From DASYUM01 sp036001225 (lineage in GTDB: Bacteria > Methylomirabilota > Methylomirabilia > Rokubacteriales > DASRDR01): DNA of 14,928 bases. Positions 6,912 through 13,815 of this stretch are shown here, piece after piece. A program made the translations under genes and the position numbers. The DNA is taken from the NCBI GenBank assembly GCA_036001225.1, contig DASYUM010000241.1:1-14928 (forward strand). The letters are read 5' to 3'. How positions within the stretch are numbered: position 1 is the stretch's first letter; the number at the start of each line of letters is the position of its first letter. Under the pieces are notes generated by a model, which was not told the DNA's origin, did no database searches, and saw nothing but the letters and a program-made list of their open reading frames with translations.

Positions 6912-8247
6912 AGTGGCCGGCGACCGTCATCCGGGAGATCTTCAGGGTCGGCGCGGCGGTCTGATCGCGGAAGGCGAGGTCGGAGCCGATCAGCTCGATG
7001 TCCTGGTACATCTGGCGCAGATTGCCGGCGATGGTGATCTCCTCCACCGGGTAGGCGAGCTCGCCGTCCTCGATCCAGTAGCCGACGGCACCCCGGGAGT
7101 AGTCGCCGGTCACGAAGTTCACGCCGAAACCGATCAGCTCCGTCACGTACAGGCCCCGCGCCACCGAGCGCACGATCTCTTCCGGCGCGTGGGGTCCGGG
7201 CTGGAGGTAGAGGTTGGTGTAGCCGACCGTGACCCCGCCCCCGCTCTCGCGCGCCGCGTGTCCGGTCGCGGCCAGTCCGAGCTTCCGCGCGCTGTAGGTG
7301 TCGAGGAGGTAGCTGGCCAGGACGCCGCGGTCGAGCACCGTCGTGCGCCGGCTGGGGAGCCCCTCGCCGTCGAACGGGCGGGAGCCGAGGCCGGCCGCCA
7401 GGAGCGGGTCGTCCACGATTGTCACGGTCGGCGGCGCCAGGCGCTCGCCGAGCCGGCCAACCAGGAAGGAGGTGCCCCGGTACAGGCTGGGGCCGGAGGC
7501 GGCGATGGCCAGCGCGCGCACCAGGCTGGCCGCCGTCTCGGGATCGAACACGACGGGCACCTCGACGGTGGCCACCTTGCGGGCGCCCAGTCGGCGGCAG
7601 GCCCGGCGCGCGGCCTCGCCACCGACCGCCTCCGGGCTCTCCAGCGCGCCCAGCTTCCGCGCCGCGCTGTACCAGTAATCGCGCTCCATGTGGCCGTTGG
7701 CCACCGCGACCGGCGTGACCGAGACCGCGAACGAGGAGACCCGGAACCCTCCGGCGAAGCCGCCGCTGGAGGCGTAGGCAACCTGACCCTGGCGGTCGTA
7801 GAACTCGGCGCCCTCCGAGTTCTGGATTCGCGGGTCGGCGGCCAGCGCGGCCGACTCGGCCCGCCGCGCCCAGTCGGTCTTGACCTCGACCGGGAGCGCG
7901 TGCCCGTCTCGATCCCAGAGGTCGAGCTCGGCCACCTCCCGGGCGAGGACGGCCGGGTCGGGCAGCCCCGAGTGCTCGTCGCGCCGGGTGACGCGGGCCA
8001 GGGCCAGCGTCTCGTCGATCAGCCGCTCGAGCGCCGCCGCCGAGACGTCGGAGGAGGTCGCCGAGGCCGAGCCGGTCGCCGTGAAGATGCGAAGGGAGCA
8101 GCGGTTCTCCCGGGCGTGCTTGAGCGACTCGACCTCGCCCATCCGGACCTGGATGGTCTGGATCTCCTCTTCCACCAGGAAGGCGTCGGCGTCGATGGCG
8201 CCGCGGGTGCGGGCCCGGGCCAGGAGCGTCTCGAGCCGATCGAGCAT
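6910..8247 (-). CDS. pmbA: TldE/PmbA family subunit of the TldD/TldE protease
   Basis: A 445-residue protein, close to the roughly 450 of E. coli PmbA (TldE). By family, PmbA pairs with TldD in a heterodimeric zinc protease that trims unfolded or modified peptides, including microcin B17 precursor and CcdA. Typical features are the N-terminal beta-rich part (AFLVEEEIQTIQVRMGE), FDGEGLPSRRTTVLDRGVL at 292-310, and GDYSRGAVGYWIEDGE at 381-396. As expected for this subunit it lacks the metal-binding HExxxH found in TldD. There is no signal peptide, so it acts in the cytoplasm. Its ATG is four bases after the tldD stop, with AGGTG upstream, so the two are one transcript and probably made in equal amounts. 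Confidence 0.94.
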   Translation of the reverse strand: MLDRLETLLARARTRGAIDADAFLVEEEIQTIQVRMGEVESLKHARENRCSLRIFTATGSASATSSDVSAAALERLIDETLALARVTRRDEHSGLPDPAVLAREVAELDLWDRDGHALPVEVKTDWARRAESAALAADPRIQNSEGAEFYDRQGQVAYASSGGFAGGFRVSSFAVSVTPVAVANGHMERDYWYSAARKLGALESPEAVGGEAARRACRRLGARKVATVEVPVVFDPETAASLVRALAIAASGPSLYRGTSFLVGRLGERLAPPTVTIVDDPLLAAGLGSRPFDGEGLPSRRTTVLDRGVLASYLLDTYSARKLGLAATGHAARESGGGVTVGYTNLYLQPGPHAPEEIVRSVARGLYVTELIGFGVNFVTGDYSRGAVGYWIEDGELAYPVEEITIAGNLRQMYQDIELIGSDLAFRDQTAAPTLKISRMTVAGH

Positions 8248-8251
8248 CCCG

Positions 8252-9703
8252 CTACACCTGGGTCCCGCCCACCGTAATCCCGTCCACCCGAGTCGTCGGA
8301 AGCCCGACCCCGACTGGGACCGACTGGCCGTCCTTGCCGCAGGTCCCCACCCCTTCGTCGAGCCGGAGGTCGTGACCGACCCGGCTCACACGGGTGAGGA
8401 TGTCCGGCCCGGAGCCGATCAGCGTGGCTCCCTTCACCGGCGCCGTGACCCGCCCGTTCTCGATCATGTAAGCTTCGCTGGCCGAGAAGACGAACTTCCC
8501 GCTGGTGATGTCAACCTGGCCGCCGCCGAACGTCACCGCGTAGAGCCCACGGTCGACCGACCGGATGATCTCCTCGGGATCGTCCTCCCCGGCCAGCATG
8601 AAGGTGTTCGTCATCCGTGGCATCGGCGGGTGCTGGAAGGACTCGCGCCGGCCGTTGCCGGTGACGGGCAGTCCGAGGAGGCGCGCGTTCAGGCGGTCCT
8701 GCATGTAGCCCTGTAGAACGCCGTCTTGGATCAGAACCGTTCGGCCGGTCGGTGTCCCCTCGTCGTCCACGTTCAGCGAGCCGCGGCGGTTGGGAAGGGT
8801 GCCATCGTCCACCACCGTGACCAGCTCGGAGGCGACCTTCTGGCCGATTCGCCCCGTGAAGGCCGAGACCCCCTTGCGGTTGAAGTCGCCCTCCAATCCG
8901 TGGCCGATCGCCTCGTGGAGCAAGATGCCGGGCCAGCCGGGCCCCAGGACCACCGTCATGCTGCCAGCCGGCGCGTTGATCGCGGTGAGCTTGACGACCG
9001 CCTGGCGCGCGGCCTCCCGGGCATAGAATGCCCAGCGCTCGGACTCGAGGAAGAACTCGAACCCGATCCGGCCGCCGCCGCCGAAGGCGCCGAGCTCCCG
9101 ACGGCCTCCCTGCTCCACCACCACGGTGACGTTCAGCCGGGTGAGCGGCCGGACGTCCCCGACCTGGAAGCCGCTCGAGGTGGCGATGAGGACGACCTGC
9201 TCCTCGCTCCAGAGGCTCGCGATGACCTGGCGGACGCGGGGGTCGTAGTCCCGGGCGAGCGCGTCGATCCGCCCGAGCAGCGCGACCTTGCGCTCGAGCG
9301 CCGCCTCCATCGGCGGCTCGGCCAGACTGTAGAGGTCGTGGGACCGCCGCTCCACCGGCACCGGGACGGTGGCCGACCGCCCCGCCCGGTCGGCGATGGC
9401 CTGGGCCTGGCGGGCGGCCAGCTCGAGGTGCTCGAAGGCGAGGTCGTCGGTGTAGGCGTAGCCGGTCCGGACCCCGGCCTGGGCCCGCACCCCCGCCCCC
9501 TGGCTGATGGTCCGCGAGGCCTTCTTGACCACGCCGTCCTCGAGGAGAAGCTCCTCGTTGACCTGGTGCTCGATGAAGACGTCGGCGTGGTCTACCGGTC
9601 CCCCTGCGGCCGAGCCGAGCAAGTGTTCCAGCCGGCTCGGTGTGAGCCCATACCGCTCGGCGAAAAAGCGCTCGGGGCGGGCGAGGTCGCGGGTCACTGC
9701 CAT
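8252..9703 (-). CDS. tldD: TldD zinc metalloprotease subunit
   Basis: A 483-residue protein matching the length of E. coli TldD (481). The catalytic zinc motif is HEAIGHGLEGDF with H263, E264 and H268. VASELVTVVDDGT and the glycine-rich C-terminal GTCGKDGQSVPVGVG are also characteristic. TldD supplies the metal site of the TldD/TldE protease, which threads and cleaves unstructured peptides. I start it at ATG 9703 because GGGAG lies at good spacing upstream and the length then fits the family; the frame remains open upstream to 9919, with another ATG 51 bases earlier. It is first of the tldD-pmbA pair. No obvious small precursor peptide, toxin or antitoxin substrate gene lies next to it, so a housekeeping or distant-substrate role is likely. 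Confidence 0.95.
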   Translation of the reverse strand: MAVTRDLARPERFFAERYGLTPSRLEHLLGSAAGGPVDHADVFIEHQVNEELLLEDGVVKKASRTISQGAGVRAQAGVRTGYAYTDDLAFEHLELAARQAQAIADRAGRSATVPVPVERRSHDLYSLAEPPMEAALERKVALLGRIDALARDYDPRVRQVIASLWSEEQVVLIATSSGFQVGDVRPLTRLNVTVVVEQGGRRELGAFGGGGRIGFEFFLESERWAFYAREAARQAVVKLTAINAPAGSMTVVLGPGWPGILLHEAIGHGLEGDFNRKGVSAFTGRIGQKVASELVTVVDDGTLPNRRGSLNVDDEGTPTGRTVLIQDGVLQGYMQDRLNARLLGLPVTGNGRRESFQHPPMPRMTNTFMLAGEDDPEEIIRSVDRGLYAVTFGGGQVDITSGKFVFSASEAYMIENGRVTAPVKGATLIGSGPDILTRVSRVGHDLRLDEGVGTCGKDGQSVPVGVGLPTTRVDGITVGGTQV

Positions 9704-9812
9704 GGGGGGTCTCCCGGGGCCGCGGTCGTGGTCGGTCGGCCGGATCACCACCATCGTACCATAGCGCTCCTGCCCTGGGCTGTGCGCGATCTCTGCTTTA
9801 GACGGTCGGCAG
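9704..9812 (-). promoter_or_regulatory. Intergenic region upstream of tldD
   Basis: These 109 bases lie between the end of the thiamine/BtuF operon and tldD on the same strand. A locally AT-richer TATGGTACGAT (on the - strand, near 9754-9764) is the best candidate -10 region, but no matching -35 box is visible. I see no terminator with a T-run here, so read-through from the upstream operon cannot be excluded. Confidence 0.3.
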
Positions 9813-10670
9813 TTACGCCTCCTGGTCTCCCTCCGGGCTTGAAGTGCGGCCGGCCGGGCCGGCGAAGGGTTCCCCGGCCACCCAGGCCTGGACGATGTCG
9901 TGGAGGCGCTGGAGCCCATGGAGAAGGGACGGGCCCGGGACCAGAACGTCCTCCGACGGGATCGCGCAGACCCGCCCGTCGCGCACGGCCGCGGTCACCT
10001 CCCACCCGGGGCGGCGCCGGATCGCCTCCACGTCAACCCGCTTGCCGCACCAGGAGGCGACGATGATCTGGGGGTCCCGCCGAACCACCTCGGCGGGGTC
10101 CACCACCCGCCCTCGGGCGTCGGGACGGTCCCGGAGCTCGGGGAAGACGTCCTCGCCCCCGGCGATCTCGATGAGCTCGGAGACCCACCGGATGCCGGCG
10201 ATCAGCGGGTCACCCCACTCCTCGAAGTAGACACGCGGGCGATCCGGCCAGACGCTAGAAAACTCGCGCACCTGGCGAATCTCGTCCTCCATGTCGGCGA
10301 CGAGCCCGCGCGCGGCCGCCTCGCGCCCGAGCACACCACCGATCAGCAGGATGGCCTGAAAGACGCCGGCCAGGCTGCGCTGGTTGAGGGCCAGGACGGG
10401 GGTGCCCGCCCGAACCAGGTCCCGGACGACCTCGGCCTGGAGGTCCGAGAAGGCGAGGACGAGGTCAGGCTCCAGGGCCAGGATGCGGTCGAGGCGGAAG
10501 GTCGTGAAGCCGCCGACGCGCGGCTTCTCCCGGGCTTCCGGCGGCCGGGTCGCGGCCCCCGACACGCCGACCACCCGCGCCCCGGCGCCGAGGGCGAAGA
10601 CGATCTCGGTCGTCTCCGCCGTCAGGCAGACGATGCGCTGGGGATAGGGGGCCGGCGGCGTGCCGTACAC
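9813..10670 (-). CDS. BtuF-like (cobalamin-type) substrate-binding protein without signal peptide
   Basis: A 285-residue protein of the helical-backbone periplasmic-binding family (BtuF/FhuD/FepB type). The N-terminal lobe begins RIVCLTAETTEIVFALGAG and continues VVGVSGAA. RILALEPDLVLAFSD (62-76) and DPAEVVRRDPQIIVASWCG (191-209) are the paired 'location' segments of the two lobes, joined by a helix near 100-135. By family such proteins bind B12 or iron chelates for an ABC importer. Starting at GTG 10670, 14 bases after the thiO stop, there is no signal peptide or lipobox, and the conserved fold starts almost at once. No permease or ATPase gene is adjacent. It is last in the TPP-riboswitch operon, so it may be a cytoplasmic binding protein for a thiamine-related or corrinoid ligand; the ligand is unknown. 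GTG is the best start I see, with weak ribosome-site support. Confidence 0.83.
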   Translation of the reverse strand: MYGTPPAPYPQRIVCLTAETTEIVFALGAGARVVGVSGAATRPPEAREKPRVGGFTTFRLDRILALEPDLVLAFSDLQAEVVRDLVRAGTPVLALNQRSLAGVFQAILLIGGVLGREAAARGLVADMEDEIRQVREFSSVWPDRPRVYFEEWGDPLIAGIRWVSELIEIAGGEDVFPELRDRPDARGRVVDPAEVVRRDPQIIVASWCGKRVDVEAIRRRPGWEVTAAVRDGRVCAIPSEDVLVPGPSLLHGLQRLHDIVQAWVAGEPFAGPAGRTSSPEGDQEA

Positions 10671-10684
10671 GGCGGCAAGGCTCG

Positions 10685-11803
10685 TCAGCGAAGCAGTCGG
10701 TCGGGCAGGAAGGCCTCGGCGGGGAGCGTGGAGCGGCCCTTCACGATCCACTCCGCGATGATCTGAGCCGTGATCGGTGTGAGGAGGATCCCGCTCCGGA
10801 AGTGGCCGGTCGCCACGTAGAGCCCGGGCAGGTCGGGCCAGGGGCCGATGATGGGCAGGCCGTCGGCAGTCGCCGGCCGTATCCCGGCCCACGCCCGCAG
10901 GAAGGGCACGCGGGCCAGGGCCGGCACCGTGACCACCGCCTCGGTGAGGAGCCAGTGGAGGCCAGCCGGCGTGACCGATTTGTCGGCCACCCCGTCCTCC
11001 ACGGTCGCGCCGACGATACACTCCCCGCTCGCCCGCGGCACCAGATAGATGTGCTCGCGGACCACGGCATGCCGGAAGAGCGCGGGGTCGTTGGCGAGGG
11101 CGAGCATCTGCCCCTTGACGGGACGGAGGCGCAGCGCCGCCGGTACCCCCCCGATCTCCCCCGACCAGGCTCCGGCCGCGAGGACCACCGCGCCAGCTTC
11201 GACCGTGCCGACCCCACGGGCCCGGACACCGGTGACGCGCCCGTCCGCCTGGAGGAGCGCCTCGACCGGCTGTCCCAGGAGAAAGCGTGCGCCGCGGCGG
11301 GTGGCGGCCCGGACGAGGGCCGTTACCAGGCGACCGTTGTGCACCCATTCGTTGCGCGGCAGGAGGAGCGCCCCACGTGCCTCTCGCGTCACCTCGGGCT
11401 CCAGCTGCCGGAGGGCCTCGGCGGTCAGGTACTCCACCCGCTCCGGTCCCCCGCGGTGCTCGGCGGCGACGTCCTGGCCCCAGCGCGCCTCCTCGTCCCC
11501 CATGCACAGCTCGAGGTGTCCCGATCGCTCGTGCTGGACGTCCACGCCGGACTCGTTGCGCAGGATGCCGGCCAGCGGCTCGTAGAGGTCGCGGCTCAGA
11601 CGATAGAGCGCGGCGAGCGGGCCGGAGCGGTCCGTCGTGAACGCGGAGAGGAGGCCGGCCGAGGCACCCGAGGCCTCGGCCCCCGGCTCGGCCCGCTCGA
11701 TGACGGTGACGCGGACGCCCGCGCAGGCCAACTCGTAGGCACAGGCGGCGCCGATCGCGCCGGCACCGACGACGACGACGTCAGGCCGCTCGGCCGGAGT
11801 CAT
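10685..11803 (-). CDS. thiO: Glycine oxidase ThiO
   Basis: A 372-residue FAD-dependent D-amino-acid-oxidase-family protein. The dinucleotide fold is VVVVGAGAIGAA (GxGxxG at 13-18) with the ribose-binding acid in VIER (E36). Two arginines known to matter in Bacillus ThiO fall in conserved places here: R309 in GIRP (B. subtilis R302) and R336 in GHFRSGILL (R329), both shifted by seven residues. ThiO oxidises glycine to iminoglycine with O2, supplying the two-carbon-nitrogen piece for thiazole synthesis; its use instead of ThiH implies an aerobic route. Its ATG overlaps the thiE stop as ATGA, with GAGGGG upstream, so it is translationally coupled. It is fourth in the thi operon. Confidence 0.93.
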   Translation of the reverse strand: MTPAERPDVVVVGAGAIGAACAYELACAGVRVTVIERAEPGAEASGASAGLLSAFTTDRSGPLAALYRLSRDLYEPLAGILRNESGVDVQHERSGHLELCMGDEEARWGQDVAAEHRGGPERVEYLTAEALRQLEPEVTREARGALLLPRNEWVHNGRLVTALVRAATRRGARFLLGQPVEALLQADGRVTGVRARGVGTVEAGAVVLAAGAWSGEIGGVPAALRLRPVKGQMLALANDPALFRHAVVREHIYLVPRASGECIVGATVEDGVADKSVTPAGLHWLLTEAVVTVPALARVPFLRAWAGIRPATADGLPIIGPWPDLPGLYVATGHFRSGILLTPITAQIIAEWIVKGRSTLPAEAFLPDRLLR

Positions 11804-12591
11804 TCGGGACGCCCCTCACCCCCGGCCCCTCCCACCCCGGGGGGGAGGGGTGGTGCGCTGCCTCGCGGTCGCGAAGGTCGGGGCGCGTCGGCCCGGGTCC
11901 CCGCACTCGGCCGGCCCCCCTCACCCCCGGCACCCGTGGATGAGACTGGAGGCCCTCGTCGCCAGGCCTCTTCGCACGCCGCCAGCAGCTCCTTGGTGGC
12001 CCGGGCCGGGTCGTCGTGCTCCAGGAGTGCCCGGATGACGGCAACCCCGGCGGCACCGGCTCGTTGCACCTCCGCCACGCGGGCGGCGGTCACCCCTCCG
12101 ATGGCCACAACCGGCACCGGCGACCGCTGGCAAGCCGCCGCGAGGGCCGCGAGACCCTGGGGGGTTCCGTGCTGGCGCTTGGAAGGCGTGTCGTAGACCG
12201 GACCGAAGAAGACGAAGTCCGCGCCCCCGCGGCCGGCGGCCTCCGCTTCCGCAGCCGAGTGCGTCGAGACTCCGAGGAAGCGCTCGAAGCCGATCAGCCG
12301 GCGGGCGGCCTCGGGCGGCAGACCGTCGGCGGGCAGATGCAGGCCGTCGGCGCCGACGGCCAGCGCGACGTCGGCCCGGTCGTTGACGAAGAGCCGGGCG
12401 CCGTGACGCCAGGTCAGCGCGCGCAGCTCGCCCGCGAGCTGAAACAGCTCCGCGGGCGCCAGGTCCTTCTCGCGGAGCTGGACGGCACGGAGGCCGGCCG
12501 CCAGGCACTCCTGCACCACGCGGGCTAGGGGGCGTCCCCGCGTGCCCGCGCGGTCAGTGACCAGGCACAGCCGGAAGTCCGGCGCCGGCAA
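11800..12591 (-). CDS. thiE: Thiamine-phosphate synthase ThiE, with extra C-terminal tail
   Basis: ThiE couples HMP-diphosphate with the thiazole carboxylate phosphate to give thiamine phosphate. Motifs present are LCLVTDR (8-14), VQLREKDL (37-44), NDRADVALA (70-78), GADGLHLP (80-87), LGVSTHS (106-112), GADFVFFGPVYDTPSK (123-138) and VVAIGGVT (161-168), the full set for a TIM-barrel TPS. The catalytic domain ends near residue 212, the usual length. The next 51 residues (213-263) are a Gly/Pro/Arg/Ser tail with no family equivalent. It is encoded across a REP-like GC-rich repeat at 11812-11931 and ends in an ATGA overlap with thiO. The start is a TTG at 12591, in the same phase as thiG, two codons after the thiG TAA. 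No ATG or GTG fits, and there is no clear ribosome site, so translation probably depends on thiG. Confidence 0.92.
   Translation of the reverse strand: MPAPDFRLCLVTDRAGTRGRPLARVVQECLAAGLRAVQLREKDLAPAELFQLAGELRALTWRHGARLFVNDRADVALAVGADGLHLPADGLPPEAARRLIGFERFLGVSTHSAAEAEAAGRGGADFVFFGPVYDTPSKRQHGTPQGLAALAAACQRSPVPVVAIGGVTAARVAEVQRAGAAGVAVIRALLEHDDPARATKELLAACEEAWRRGPPVSSTGAGGEGGRPSAGTRADAPRPSRPRGSAPPLPPGVGGAGGEGRPE
11812..11931. repeat. REP-like GC-rich palindrome plus a direct repeat
   Basis: A hairpin at 11826-11850 pairs CCCCTCCC (11826-11833) with GGGAGGGG (11843-11850), extended by two more pairs inside. The 15-mer CCCCTCACCCCCGGC at 11812-11826 recurs exactly at 11917-11931. The 'CCCTCACCCCCGGCCCCTCcC' pattern followed by a G-rich mirror is the style of dispersed extragenic palindromes in high-GC genomes. 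Here it lies inside the extended thiE frame and beside the thiO start, so its strandless nature and its coding use are both notable. Confidence 0.6.
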
Positions 12592-12597
12592 CGACGG

Positions 12598-13386
12598 TTA
12601 CGGCACGGGAGCCCAGTCGGGGATCCCCTCGAGCGGGCTGGAGGCGGAGGCGTAGAGCTTCCGCCCGATCCGGCCCGCCCGGTAGGCGAGGCGCCCGGCC
12701 TCGACCGCCAGCTTCATCGCTTCGGCCATCGCCTCCGGGTCGCGGGCCTGGGCGATCGCCGTGTTCATGAGGACGCCATGGCAGCCCAGCTCCAGGGCGA
12801 TGGCCGCGTCGGACGCGGTGCCCACGCCTGCATCCACGATGACCGGCACCGAAGCGGCTTCGAGGATGATCCGGACGTTGTACGGGTTCCGGATCCCGAG
12901 CCCGGAGCCGATGGGCGCGCCGAGTGGCATGACGGCCGCGGCACCGGCTTCCTCCAGCCGCTTGGCGACGACCGGATCGTCGTTCGTGTAAGGGAGGACG
13001 ATGAACCCCTCCCGGGTGAGGGTCTTGGTGGCCTCGAGCAGACCCAGGACGTCGGGGAACAGCGTCTTCTCGTCCCCGATCACCTCGAGCTTGACGAAGT
13101 CGCCGAGCCCGGCTTCCCGGGCCAGGTAGGCCGTCCGCACCGCCTCGTCGGCCGTGTAGCAGCCCGCGGTGTTCGGCAAGAGCGTGATCCGGCTGGTGTC
13201 GATGAAGTCGAGAAGCGACTGCCCCTGCTTGGAGAGGTCGATCCGGCGCACGGCGACGGTCACCATCTCGGTCCCCGACAGCTCGTGACACCGGCGCATG
13301 ATCTCGAACGAGGGATACTTCCCGGTCCCGACGATGAGCCGCGACCGGAACGAGCGGCCGCCCAGCGTCAAAGACTCGTCCCACAT
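12598..13386 (-). CDS. thiG: Thiazole synthase ThiG
   Basis: A 262-residue TIM-barrel enzyme that condenses deoxyxylulose-5-phosphate, iminoglycine and ThiS-thiocarboxylate sulfur into the thiazole phosphate. The Schiff-base lysine is K99 in VKLEVIGD (B. subtilis K96). Other marks are SRLIVGTGKY near the N terminus, LLPNTAGCYTADEA (69-82), MPLGAPIGSGLGIRNP (153-168) for phosphate binding, and VIVDAGVGTASDAA (182-195). The length is normal. The ATG at 13386 has a perfect AGGAGGT (13394-13400) seven bases upstream, the strongest ribosome site in the operon. It follows thiS by 36 bases. Confidence 0.97.
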   Translation of the reverse strand: MWDESLTLGGRSFRSRLIVGTGKYPSFEIMRRCHELSGTEMVTVAVRRIDLSKQGQSLLDFIDTSRITLLPNTAGCYTADEAVRTAYLAREAGLGDFVKLEVIGDEKTLFPDVLGLLEATKTLTREGFIVLPYTNDDPVVAKRLEEAGAAAVMPLGAPIGSGLGIRNPYNVRIILEAASVPVIVDAGVGTASDAAIALELGCHGVLMNTAIAQARDPEAMAEAMKLAVEAGRLAYRAGRIGRKLYASASSPLEGIPDWAPVP

Positions 13387-13393
13387 CGGTCCT

Positions 13394-13400
13394 ACCTCCT
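13394..13400 (-). promoter_or_regulatory. Strong ribosome binding site of thiG
   Basis: AGGAGGT on the - strand, seven bases before the thiG ATG, is fully complementary to the 16S 3' end. It contrasts with thiS, thiE and btuF-like in the same operon, which have weak or no visible sites. Confidence 0.85.
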
Positions 13401-13422
13401 CGGTTCAGAAAGCGGCACGCCG

Positions 13423-13623
13423 CTACCCGCCAGCCATGGGGTGCACGATCTCCACCCGGTCCCCATCGTGGAGGACGGTCGTCGCGTAGCGCGAGCGGGC
13501 GGTGACCTCCCGGTTGAGCGCCACCGCCGTGTACTCCCGGCGCACGCCCAGCCCGCGCAGGAGGTCCTCGACCGTGACCCCGTCGCCGACGTCCATCGGT
13601 TGCCCGTTAACCAGGATCCTCAT
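13423..13623 (-). CDS. thiS: Sulfur carrier protein ThiS
   Basis: A 66-residue ubiquitin-like protein ending in the diagnostic Gly-Gly (HPMAGG), whose C terminus is adenylated and converted to thiocarboxylate before giving sulfur to ThiG. The beta-grasp pattern is visible: MRILVNGQP, then VTVEDLLRGLG, then VALNREVT, then LHDGDRVEIVHPMAGG. The ATG at 13623 fits the family; a GTG six bases earlier would add two residues. No purine-rich ribosome site is visible, because a 10-bp hairpin of the leader occupies the preceding bases. It is first in the thi operon, directly below the TPP riboswitch. A ThiF adenylating partner is not in the window. Confidence 0.94.
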   Translation of the reverse strand: MRILVNGQPMDVGDGVTVEDLLRGLGVRREYTAVALNREVTARSRYATTVLHDGDRVEIVHPMAGG

Positions 13624-13632
13624 AAACACGAC

Positions 13633-13657
13633 GGCCGCACCGGGAGACGGTGCGGCC
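13633..13657 (-). terminator. Leader hairpin, probable riboswitch expression platform
   Basis: GGCCGCACCG pairs perfectly with CGGTGCGGCC around a 5-base loop, a 10-bp stem ending ten bases before the thiS ATG. It lies 28 bases below the aptamer. Only a short run of T (GTCGTGTTT) follows, so it could work as a weak intrinsic terminator or by covering the thiS initiation region. The switching partner strand was not resolved; a 10-base palindrome at 13668-13677 between the aptamer and the hairpin may take part. Confidence 0.6.
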
Positions 13658-13685
13658 GGCCGGGACCCTGGGCCCAGCTATCCGC

Positions 13686-13771
13686 GCCGCGTTCCCTTCG
13701 CTGGAATTACCCAGAGCAGGTTCGAGGGGTCCCGGGGCCGGCCCGGTTCTCAGTGGCTCTCCCCCCGCGGC
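13686..13771 (-). ncRNA. TPP riboswitch aptamer (THI element)
   Basis: The - strand carries the conserved core of the thiamine pyrophosphate riboswitch: CTGAGA (13748-13753), then GAACCTGCTCTGGGTAA (13707-13723) and CCAGCGAAGGGAA (13692-13704). The outer stem P1 closes with GCCGCG (13766-13771) and CGCGGC (13686-13691). The 86-base size is typical. The P3 region is a GC-rich hairpin (around 13728-13745). It sits in the leader of thiS-thiG-thiE-thiO-btuF-like, so TPP should lower expression of the whole operon. Confidence 0.96.
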
Positions 13772-13781
13772 TTCCGTCCTT

Positions 13782-13810
13782 ATGATACGCCGCGGCGCCC
13801 AGGGGTTCAA
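13782..13810 (-). promoter_or_regulatory. Sigma70-type promoter of the thi operon
   Basis: On the - strand, TTGAAC (13805-13810) and TATCAT (13782-13787) are separated by exactly 17 bases, with four and five of six consensus matches. The predicted start near 13775 is a few bases before riboswitch stem P1 at 13771, which is where a leader RNA should begin. The -35 lies six bases after the dppC stop codon, so the thi operon has its own promoter downstream of the transporter genes. Confidence 0.75.
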
Positions 13811-13815
13811 CGCTC

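Noticed and set aside
4922..6964. A 680-residue + strand frame overlapping the membrane/spermidine-synthase gene
   Set aside because: It is a Pro/Arg/Gly-rich out-of-phase shadow of the real gene.
9704..9919. An N-terminal extension of TldD
   Set aside because: The extra residues have no family similarity, and ATG 9703 has a well-placed GGGAG and gives the normal TldD length.
6748..12196. Several long + strand frames opposite pmbA, tldD, btuF-like, thiO and thiE
   Set aside because: All are antisense to genes with full motif sets, show high Arg/Pro/Gly composition and lack domains.
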